Below, in pieces: positions 1 to 5,882 of a stretch of 8,077 nt of DNA. Source of the DNA: Solirubrobacterales bacterium (GTDB lineage Bacteria; Actinomycetota; Thermoleophilia; Solirubrobacterales; Solirubrobacteraceae); the NCBI GenBank assembly GCA_019240015.1, contig JAFAZB010000364.1:1-8077 (forward strand). Reading direction: 5' to 3'. Each line of letters begins with the position of its first letter. Within the stretch, counting starts at the first letter, position 1. Made by a program: the position numbers and the translations under genes. Under the pieces are notes generated by a model. That model ran no database searches. It had not been told where the DNA came from and worked only from the letters and a program-made list of their open reading frames with translations.

Positions 1-605
1 GCCCGCTGCACCGCCTCGGCGCGGTTGCGCGCCTGCAGCTTGCGGTACAGCGCGCTCGTGTGCTCCTTGACGGTGTGCGGAGAGAGGTACAGACGCTCGG
101 CGATCTCCCGGTTGGTGGAGCCCACGGCGATCAGGTCGAGCACCTCCCGCTCGCGCCCGCTCAGCAGCGGCGCGGGCTGCTCGGCCTTGGGTGCGAACAT
201 CGTCATCCCCAGCCCCACCATCCGCACGGCGCTCGCCACCTCGTGCGCGTCCCAGTCCTTGGACACGAACCCCGACGCCCCCGCGGCTCTGGCGGCCGCC
301 GGCGACATCCGGCCGGCGCCCGAGATCAGCAGCACCCGGGTCGAGGGCGAGGCCTTGCGAATCGACGCGCATACGTCGGCCCCCGATTCGCCGACCAAGA
401 ACAAGTCCACGAGCGCCACGTGCGGCGCGAACGTGCGCACCAGCTCGAGCGCCTCGGCGCCCGTGCGCGCCGCGAGACAGCGTTCGACCCAGGGCTGCTC
501 CCCGAGCAGTACCCGGAAACCCCAGTGCACCACGTCGTGGTCGTCGACCACCAGCACCCGCAGCCGCGGGTCATCGAGCCGCTGGCGGGCGAGTCCGCGG
601 CCCAT
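1..605 (-). CDS. NarL/LuxR-family response regulator, C-terminus cut by the window edge
   Basis: DNA-binding response regulator, probably phosphorylated by the histidine kinase encoded just upstream. The 201 visible residues give a receiver domain at about residues 15-135: acidic pair D21/D22 in VLVVDDHD, phosphoacceptor D67 in ALVDLF, S95 in VLLISG, and conserved K116 in GFVSKD. A short linker leads to a LuxR-type helix-turn-helix from about residue 150, opening with LSGREREVLDLIAVGSTNRE and continuing to SPHTVKEHTSALYRKL. All phosphotransfer residues are present, so it should be active. The ATG at 605-603 overlaps the kinase stop by one base (TGATG) and has a strong Shine-Dalgarno, GGGAGGA, at 618-612, 6 nt upstream. 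The frame stays open to base 1, so the last few residues of the HTH tail are missing. Its target genes cannot be read from the sequence. Family assignment is secure; the pairing with the kinase is inferred from gene order. Confidence 0.93.
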   Translation of the reverse strand, partial: MGRGLARQRLDDPRLRVLVVDDHDVVHWGFRVLLGEQPWVERCLAARTGAEALELVRTFAPHVALVDLFLVGESGADVCASIRKASPSTRVLLISGAGRMSPAAARAAGASGFVSKDWDAHEVASAVRMVGLGMTMFAPKAEQPAPLLSGREREVLDLIAVGSTNREIAERLYLSPHTVKEHTSALYRKLQARNRAEAVQR

Positions 606-1729
606 CAGCCGTCCTCCCGCTTGAGCGGCACGACCAGGCGGACCCGCCACCGGCCGCTCTCGGGGGCCCCGAACTCGACCATCCCTCCCTGCTGGAGCGC
701 TTCGAACGCTGCCAGCCGCAGCCCCATGCCCGCGCCCCGACCCGCGCCACCCACGCCGTCGTTGTGGATCGCGAGCGTGAACGTGTCCTCGTCGCGCGCG
801 ACCGCCACCTCGATCCGCGTCGGCGTGGCGTGCTTGGCGATGTTGCGCAGCGCTTCGGCGAGCACCGACTGCGCGAGCGGCTCGAGATCGGCCGGCACGG
901 TCACCGACGCCGGCCACTGCACTCTCAGCGGCGCCCCCGCCGTCCCTCGGAGGCGCTCGAGCTCGGCGGCCAGCGTGGTCCCGGTCTCGGCTGGCAGCGG
1001 CGCCAGCGGCCGCTCGAGCGCCCGGCGCAGGTCGCTGAGCGCTTCCTGCATCTCCACCCGGCAGCGCTCGCGCTCATCCGAATCGAGCGGCTTCTCCGCG
1101 CTCAGCGCGAGCGACACCCCGAACAGCCGTTGCAGCACGCGTTCGTGGATCTCGCGCGCCAGATCCAGCCGTTCCCCGAGCCGTCTGGCGCGCTCCTGCT
1201 GGCGGGTGGCGTTGCGCGCGGTCGCGACCAGCGCGGCGGTCTTGCCCAGCGTCCACAGCAGATGACGCTCGCCGTCGGAGAGCTCGAACCTGCCGCCGCC
1301 TCGATCGGCGCAGATCACCCCGTAGGCGCGGCCCGCGGCGCTGAGCGGGGTACACACGAGCGTGGTTATCCCCAGCACTTCGGCGTACTCGGCCGGCACC
1401 GCCTGCTCGATCCGATCCGAGATCACCACCACCGCGTCCTCCAGCAGCGCGCGCTGCGCGATCGGCGTGTTGACGAGCGTCGGCCGCAGCGCAGCCAGTT
1501 GCGAGAACGAGGTGCCGTGGGCGCCCACCGCCCGGACGCGGCGCCGGCTCGCGTCGGCCATGAAGATCGCCGCCCGGCGCATCGTGGTGAGACGGCAGAT
1601 CGCCTCGCAGATGCGATCGTAGAACTCGGTCGAGGAGGTGTCGGTGTCGATCTCGGCCAGCAGCTCAACGAACACCTCGAGCGGCTCTACGCCGGCGAAC
1701 AGCGACGGTGGCCGATCCGAGATGGTCAC
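605..1729 (-). CDS. GAF-domain sensor histidine kinase (HisKA_3/NarL-partner type)
   Basis: Soluble two-component sensor kinase, 374 residues. A GAF-like sensory domain spans about residues 20-170 and includes LVCTPLSAAGRAYGVICADR at 124-143. No transmembrane segment is visible, so the signal is probably cytoplasmic. The dimerisation/phosphoacceptor helix carries H195 in AREIHERVLQRL. The residue after this His is Glu rather than the usual Asp. The HATPase domain (about 270-370) has an intact N-box with E292 and N296 in AEALRNIAKHA, DG at 324-325, and a glycine-rich lid at 330-337. All catalytic motifs are therefore present. The GTG start at 1729 is supported by GGAG at 1740-1737, 7 nt upstream. 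The gene lies 22 bp after the FO synthase stop and overlaps the response regulator start by one base, so the three are probably co-transcribed. The ligand of the GAF domain is unknown; a flavin or deazaflavin is only a suggestion from context. Confidence 0.92.
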   Translation of the reverse strand: MTISDRPPSLFAGVEPLEVFVELLAEIDTDTSSTEFYDRICEAICRLTTMRRAAIFMADASRRRVRAVGAHGTSFSQLAALRPTLVNTPIAQRALLEDAVVVISDRIEQAVPAEYAEVLGITTLVCTPLSAAGRAYGVICADRGGGRFELSDGERHLLWTLGKTAALVATARNATRQQERARRLGERLDLAREIHERVLQRLFGVSLALSAEKPLDSDERERCRVEMQEALSDLRRALERPLAPLPAETGTTLAAELERLRGTAGAPLRVQWPASVTVPADLEPLAQSVLAEALRNIAKHATPTRIEVAVARDEDTFTLAIHNDGVGGAGRGAGMGLRLAAFEALQQGGMVEFGAPESGRWRVRLVVPLKREDG

Positions 1730-1751
1730 GATCGAGCTCCGCGGACGACGC

Positions 1752-3968
1752 TCACGCGGCGACCGGCAGCGGGTACGGGCGGCGAAGCTCGTACAGCGTG
1801 GTCCGCTCCGCCGCCGGGCGCCCCGCCCGGTGGGCGGCCGCGACCAGGTCGGGTGGCTCGAGCTTGACGCCGTGGTAGCTCCCGGCCATCCGTGAGATCG
1901 ATTCCTCCATCAAGGTGCCGCCGAGGTCGTTGACCCCCCAGTGCAGCGCCTCGGTCGCCGCATCGAGTCCCATCTTCACCCAGCTCGCCTGCAGGTTGGC
2001 CACGGTGCGTCCGAGTGCCAGCCTGAAGGCGGCGGTGTGCTTCAGGTTCTCCTCGCGCGAGATCTCCTGTACGCCGTGGGTGCGCCCCAGCAGCGTGTGA
2101 AACGGGATGAACGACAGCGGCACGAACTCGGTGAATCCGCCGGTGCGCTCCTGGAGCTCCCGCACGACGCGCATGTGCTCGGCGAGCTCCCATGGCTCCT
2201 CGATGTGCCCGAACATCACGGTCACCGTCGAGCGAATCCCCTCGGCGTGGGAGGCCTCGATGATCTCCACCCAGCGAGCGACCGGGAGCTTGTTCGGCGA
2301 GATCCGCTCGCGCACCCCGTCGTGGAGCACCTCGGCCGCGGTCCCCGGCGTCGAGCCGAGCCCCGCCTCCCGCAGCCGCTCGAACACGCGTCGGGGTGCC
2401 AGCCCGCTGATCTCGCACATGTGCGCGACCTCCATCGGGGAATACGCGTGCAGGTGCAGCTGGGGCGCCAGCTCGCGCGCGAATCGCAGCCAGCGCTCGT
2501 AGTCCTCGAGCCGCCAGTCGGGATGGATCCCGGACTGCATGCAGATCTCGGTCGCGCCCGCCTGGACCGCCTCCGCGACCCGGCGCGCGAACTCCTCCTC
2601 GGAGTGTTCGTAGGCGTCCGGCGACCGGCGCGACTGGCCGAAGCCGCAGAACGCGCACCCCACGATGCACACGTTGGAGATGTTGATGTTGCGGTTGATC
2701 ACGAACGTGACCGTCTCGCCCGCCAGCTCGCGGCGCAGCTGATCCGCGGCGCAGCGCATCTCCTCGATCACTTCCGGGCGCCGCTCGGCGAACAGAGCGG
2801 TCAGCTCCTCGGCGCTCAGCCGCTCTCCCCGCGAGGCCTTGGCCACCGCGCGGGGGGCGGCGCGATCGGGAATCGAGACCTCCGCCCGGCGACCCGAGCC
2901 CCGCCGCGGGATGAACGACCAGTACAGCCGCTTGATCACGTCGAGCACCGGCTGGGAGACCCACTCCCGGTCGATGTACTCGGGGTACACGCACAGCCGC
3001 TCGGTCAGCGCCACGCCTTCGGCGTGCAGGCGCTTGCGCACCTGGGTCGGGGAGGGAAACGGATGCTCCGGCGAGATGTGGTCGCCGTTGGCGCTCAGCC
3101 CACCGAGGTCCGTCGCTCCCGCCCCGACCAGCTCGAGCCACCAGTCAGACAGGTTGGGAGGCACCTGGATCCCCACCCCGGGCAGCAACCTGCGCGCCTG
3201 CGCGACCAGGCGCTTCATCTCCTGCACGGTGACCGGGCAGGCCCATGAGGGGGCCTCGAGCTGCGGACCGTCGGCGACGCCCGTCCGCCAGTACTCGCGC
3301 GCTGCCGCATCGGCGATCTGCGCCGGCTCGCGACCGTAGTAGCTCTGATGGGGAACGAAGTTCTGGAGGATCACCTCCTGGATGTGCCCGTGCGCGGCGT
3401 GCAGCTCGGCGAGCTGCTCGAGCGACGCGACGCGCTCCTCCTCGCTCTCCCCGATCCCCACCAGGATCCCGCTCGTAAACGGGATCCGGAGCTCGCCCGC
3501 GGCGGCGATCGTCTCGATCCGGCGCGCCGGATGCTTGCTCGGGGAGCCGGCATGGACGGTGGCCATCAGCCGCTCTGAGACCGACTCGAGCATCAGCCCC
3601 TGCGAGGCGGTCACCTCGCGTAGCGCGCGCAGATCGTCGATCCCGAGCACTCCCAGGTTGGTGTGCGGCAGCAGACCACGTTCGAGCGCCCGCTCGCAGG
3701 TCCACGCCACATACTCGGTGAAGCTCGCGAACCCGTAACTTGCAAGCCGGCTCGCCACCTCGGCGTTGACCTCGGGGCGCTCACCGGTCAGCACCAGCAG
3801 CTCCTTGACCTGGTGGCGTCTCACCGCGCGATCGAGGATCCGCTCGACCTCCTCAGGCGCATACAGATGCGCCTGGTGGGTCGCAAACGCGCAGTACTTG
3901 CAATAGCAGCGGCACGTCCGCGAGAGCGACAGCGTCAAATTGCGGCTGAACGTGACCCGGTGAGGCAT
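1752..3968 (-). CDS. fbiC: bifunctional FO synthase (CofG-CofH fusion, FbiC type)
   Basis: Makes FO (7,8-didemethyl-8-hydroxy-5-deazariboflavin), the chromophore of coenzyme F420, from tyrosine and the ribityl-diaminouracil intermediate of riboflavin synthesis. Two radical-SAM halves are visible, numbered from the ATG at 3968. The N-terminal CofG half has CxxxCxxC at C19/C23/C26 (CRCYCKYC) and ends near GATDLGGLSANGDHISPEHP. The C-terminal CofH half has CxxxCxxC at C434/C438/C441 (CIVGCAFC) and the motif VNDLGGTLMEES near 679-690. Both [4Fe-4S] sites are intact. At 738 residues it is about 100 shorter than actinobacterial FbiC (about 850), mainly because the N-terminal extension before the first cluster is missing. 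The start is uncertain: the in-frame GTG at 4004 would add 12 residues (750 in total). Neither start has a proper Shine-Dalgarno, and a stop at 4028-4026 prevents further extension. A kinase gene follows after 22 bp. Function is near certain; the start is not. Confidence 0.95.
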   Translation of the reverse strand: MPHRVTFSRNLTLSLSRTCRCYCKYCAFATHQAHLYAPEEVERILDRAVRRHQVKELLVLTGERPEVNAEVASRLASYGFASFTEYVAWTCERALERGLLPHTNLGVLGIDDLRALREVTASQGLMLESVSERLMATVHAGSPSKHPARRIETIAAAGELRIPFTSGILVGIGESEEERVASLEQLAELHAAHGHIQEVILQNFVPHQSYYGREPAQIADAAAREYWRTGVADGPQLEAPSWACPVTVQEMKRLVAQARRLLPGVGIQVPPNLSDWWLELVGAGATDLGGLSANGDHISPEHPFPSPTQVRKRLHAEGVALTERLCVYPEYIDREWVSQPVLDVIKRLYWSFIPRRGSGRRAEVSIPDRAAPRAVAKASRGERLSAEELTALFAERRPEVIEEMRCAADQLRRELAGETVTFVINRNINISNVCIVGCAFCGFGQSRRSPDAYEHSEEEFARRVAEAVQAGATEICMQSGIHPDWRLEDYERWLRFARELAPQLHLHAYSPMEVAHMCEISGLAPRRVFERLREAGLGSTPGTAAEVLHDGVRERISPNKLPVARWVEIIEASHAEGIRSTVTVMFGHIEEPWELAEHMRVVRELQERTGGFTEFVPLSFIPFHTLLGRTHGVQEISREENLKHTAAFRLALGRTVANLQASWVKMGLDAATEALHWGVNDLGGTLMEESISRMAGSYHGVKLEPPDLVAAAHRAGRPAAERTTLYELRRPYPLPVAA

Positions 3969-4009
3969 CCCCGCGCGGATTCTAGGGAGCAGCCATAAGC
4001 TCACCGGCC
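3969..4009. promoter_or_regulatory. compact divergent promoter region between FO synthase and the binding-protein gene
   Basis: This gap of about 40 bp, only 5 bp if FO synthase starts at GTG 4004, must hold both start signals unless they lie inside the genes. On the minus strand TAGAAT (3984-3979) resembles a -10 box and would place transcription start within a few bases of the ATG at 3968. On the plus strand CATAAG (3994-3999) could be a -10 box just ahead of the GTG at 4010. No convincing -35 is seen for either. AGGGAG (3984-3989) is a possible plus-strand ribosome site but lies 20 nt from the GTG. Leaderless transcripts would fit both genes. This rests on short motif matches only. Confidence 0.3.
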
Positions 4010-4972
4010 GTGCGCCGCGCCGTGCTCAGCGCCCTCGTCACGATGCTCGTCGCGAGCGCCTGCGGCGCAAGCACCACCCCGACCAGGGCCACAGCTGCCA
4101 AGCGAGCGACGCTCGTGCTCGACTTCGCCCCCAATGCGGTCCACGCCGGGATCTATACGGCGCTCGCCCTGGGCTACGACCGCGCGGCGGGCGTCCGCCT
4201 CGAGGTGATCGCCCCCAGTGCCTCAACCGACGCGATCAAGCTGCTCCAGAGCGGACGCGTCCAATTCGCGATCCTCGATATCCACGACCTGGCGATCGCG
4301 GCCGCGCGCGGCGCCCAGCTGGTCGGGGTGATGGCGATCGTGGAGCGGCCCCTGGCCGCGGTGATCGCCTCGCCCGCTGTCCACAACCCCCGTCAGCTCC
4401 AGGGCAGGACCGTTGGCGTCACCGGCGTCCCCAGCGACGGCGCCGTGCTGCGCTCGATCGTCGCCGGCGCCGGGGGCGATCCGGCGCGAGTCCACACCGT
4501 CACGATCGGCTACGACGCCGTCGCGGACTTGCTCGCCGGCCGCGTCGCCGCGGCCACGTCTTTCTGGAATGACGAGGGCGTCACGCTCCAGCGTCGCCGC
4601 CCCGGGTTTCACGTCTTCCGGCTCGAGTCCTACGGCGCGCCCGCCTACCCCGAGCTGGTGCTGTGCACCACCACCGCGATCCGCCGCGAGCAGCCCGCGC
4701 TGGTCGGCGCCGTGACGACGGCGCTGACCGCCGGCTACCGGGCGGTGCTCGCCGATCCCCGCGCGGGCGCGGCCGCGCTCGAGCGGCTGGTCCCCGGCCT
4801 CGACCCCTCGTTGGTGAGCGCCGAGCTGAGCGCGCTCAGGCCCACCTTCGAAGGCCCGGACGGCCAGCCCGGCGAGCTCGACCAGTCCGCCTTGCGCGCC
4901 TGGGCCGCCTGGGAGCGGAGCTTCGGATTGGTACCCCGGACGCCCGATGTCTCGCGGCTATTCAGCCACTAG
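4010..4972 (+). CDS. NMT1/THI5-like ABC transporter substrate-binding lipoprotein
   Basis: Extracytoplasmic solute-binding protein of 320 residues, in the family of thiamine-precursor (ThiY) and riboflavin (RibY) binding proteins. The N-terminus has arginines at 2-3, a hydrophobic stretch and a lipobox-like LVASAC with C18 as the likely lipidated cysteine. The mature protein opens with the family signature LDFAPNAVHAGIYTAL (residues 37-52), where P-N and the following H are characteristic. Further family-like segments are FAILDIHDLAIAA, GRTVGVTGVPSDGAVL, and AATSFWNDEG. A stop at 3983-3985 limits the start to GTG 4010, GTG 4022 or a non-standard codon. GTG 4010 keeps the arginines of the signal peptide. 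No permease or ATPase gene is adjacent, and the neighbour is a divergent FO synthase, so the ligand could be a pyrimidine, riboflavin or a deazaflavin. Family is well supported; the ligand is open. Confidence 0.85.
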   Translation: MRRAVLSALVTMLVASACGASTTPTRATAAKRATLVLDFAPNAVHAGIYTALALGYDRAAGVRLEVIAPSASTDAIKLLQSGRVQFAILDIHDLAIAAARGAQLVGVMAIVERPLAAVIASPAVHNPRQLQGRTVGVTGVPSDGAVLRSIVAGAGGDPARVHTVTIGYDAVADLLAGRVAAATSFWNDEGVTLQRRRPGFHVFRLESYGAPAYPELVLCTTTAIRREQPALVGAVTTALTAGYRAVLADPRAGAAALERLVPGLDPSLVSAELSALRPTFEGPDGQPGELDQSALRAWAAWERSFGLVPRTPDVSRLFSH

Positions 4973-5299
4973 CCGCGCCACCAGCGCCGCGCCCTCGCGG
5001 GCCATCCGCGAGCGCGGGACCACCAGCGCAAAGCCCGCCTGCTCGGCCAGCGCCCGCACCTCGAGCTCGACGTGCGAGTAGAACGCGAGCGTCGGCAGCT
5101 CACCGAGCGCTCCCCGCTTCACCGCTTCGATCCGCGCTTCGGCGTCGGCTGTCAAGTCGAGCACCAGCAGATCGGCGCCGCCGGGATCGACCTCGCCCGG
5201 GTCGCTCACCAGCGCCACATCGTGGCCCGCGGCGGCCAGCGAGGTGACGACGCTCGAGCCGAACAGCAGGTCCGGAACGAACGCGGCGACTCGTGCCAC
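4958..5299 (-). CDS. small receiver-like protein of unknown function (possible pseudo-receiver)
   Basis: A 113-residue soluble protein with an alternating strand/helix pattern like a CheY-type receiver: strand VAAFVPDLLFG (4-14), strand DLLVLDLT (43-50), strand LPTLAFYSHV (68-77), strand FALVVPRSRM (90-99). D48 sits where the phosphoacceptor would be and S75 where the conserved Ser/Thr would be. The first strand lacks the acidic pair, and the last has Pro-Arg where the conserved Lys is expected. If it is a receiver it is therefore probably not phosphorylated in the normal way. The GTG start at 5299 lies 5 bp after the upstream stop; an in-frame GTG at 5359 would overlap that gene by 55 bp and is less likely. 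No clear Shine-Dalgarno is visible. It is the last gene of the run that begins with the metalloregulator. Its stop overlaps the convergent binding-protein gene by 15 bp. The fold is inferred from pattern only. Confidence 0.8.
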   Translation of the reverse strand: MARVAAFVPDLLFGSSVVTSLAAAGHDVALVSDPGEVDPGGADLLVLDLTADAEARIEAVKRGALGELPTLAFYSHVELEVRALAEQAGFALVVPRSRMAREGAALVARLVAE

Positions 5300-5304
5300 G
5301 GCAG

Positions 5305-5667
5305 CTACTGCGCCCGCAGCTTCTTGAACTCCTGGCGCACCGACTCGGGGCGTCCCCACATCTGCGTCACCTCGACGCGCCCGGTCCGCACCTCGCGAAG
5401 CGCCAGCTCGCCTTCGATCCCGGCGTCGTCGAGCAGCTTGAGCGCGACGCTCACCACCGGGGCGGCGGCGGCGTGCCCAAAGCGGTGCGCGACCAGCAGC
5501 CGCCAGTGCCAGTCGTGCTTGGAGTACGGCTGGGCGTTGCAGGTCACCAGCAGCACCGCGACGTCGACGTACCGGCGCTCGTCGAAGATCCGCAGGTCCA
5601 GCTCGAGGTCGGTCCAGTCGTCGGGGAGCGAGTCGACGACCCGCTGAAAGCTGTCGGCGAGCGGCAT
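5305..5667 (-). CDS. hypothetical protein, 120 residues
   Basis: I do not recognise this family. It is a soluble protein of 120 residues with no signal peptide or membrane segment. Notable features are an acidic start (DSLPDDWTDLELDLRIFDE, 12-30), a likely beta strand VDVAVLLVTC (34-43), the His/Trp-rich segment KHDWHWRLLVAHRFGHAA (50-67) and a basic C-terminus, RQEFKKLRAQ. Clustered H51, W53, H54, W55, H61 and H65 could be structural, could bind a ligand or metal, or could be chance. I chose the ATG at 5667; the open frame continues up to 5769, but that longer start would run into the preceding gene and adds arginine-rich sequence typical of a shadow reading. No Shine-Dalgarno is evident. 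The 26 bp gap upstream and 5 bp gap downstream suggest an operon with the transporter genes. Confidence 0.75.
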   Translation of the reverse strand: MPLADSFQRVVDSLPDDWTDLELDLRIFDERRYVDVAVLLVTCNAQPYSKHDWHWRLLVAHRFGHAAAAPVVSVALKLLDDAGIEGELALREVRTGRVEVTQMWGRPESVRQEFKKLRAQ

Positions 5668-5693
5668 CGCAGAGCGCAGCGTAGCGGTGCGCC

Positions 5694-5882
5694 TCAGTGG
5701 CCGAGCTGCCAGAAGAACGTGTAGATCACCATCGCGCTCAGCACGATCGCGAAGATCCGTAGCGCCCACAGCCCGAGCCGCGCCCCGCGGCGAAGCCGGG
5801 CGCGGGGCACCGGGCGCAGCTTGTCCGCCACCAGCTGATCGTGCTCCAGGTAGGTCTGCGGGTCATAGTCGCCGTGGAACAT
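5694..5882 (-). CDS. 62-residue single-pass membrane protein coupled to the Nramp-like gene
   Basis: Small protein whose ATG at 5882 overlaps the transporter stop by one base (TGATG), the arrangement of translational coupling. The N-terminal half is polar (MFHGDYDPQTYLEHDQLVAD), followed by a basic stretch (KLRPVPRARLRRGARLG, 21-37), then one hydrophobic span at about 38-59 (LWALRIFAIVLSAMVIYTFF), and it ends in WQLGH. By the positive-inside rule the N-terminus should be cytoplasmic. No own Shine-Dalgarno is close to the start, which fits coupling. It is too short for a transporter; a partner or stabiliser of the Nramp-like protein is a reasonable inference from position but is not shown. The open frame continues upstream through the transporter gene as a shadow, so only this ATG makes sense. 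I do not recognise the family. Confidence 0.72.
   Translation of the reverse strand: MFHGDYDPQTYLEHDQLVADKLRPVPRARLRRGARLGLWALRIFAIVLSAMVIYTFFWQLGH

Noticed and set aside
60..1867. Long plus-strand open frames opposite the response regulator and kinase
   Set aside because: Arg/Pro/Ser-rich translations without motifs, antisense to genes with complete catalytic motifs; an artefact of high GC.
1941..3248. Long plus-strand open frame opposite the FO synthase, and overlapping minus-strand frame 1726-3141
   Set aside because: Both are low-information His/Arg/Ala-rich readings in the wrong frame of a clearly functional radical-SAM gene.
3971..4030. Riboswitch (FMN or TPP) between the FO synthase and the binding protein
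   Set aside because: The gap is 5-41 bp, far too short for either riboswitch, and no characteristic helices are seen.
5782..5808. GC-rich inverted repeat (GCCCCGCG/CGCGGGGC with an 11-nt loop), terminator-like
   Set aside because: It lies inside the 62-residue membrane protein gene, encodes its arginine-rich stretch, and has no following T run on either strand; high GC makes such repeats common.
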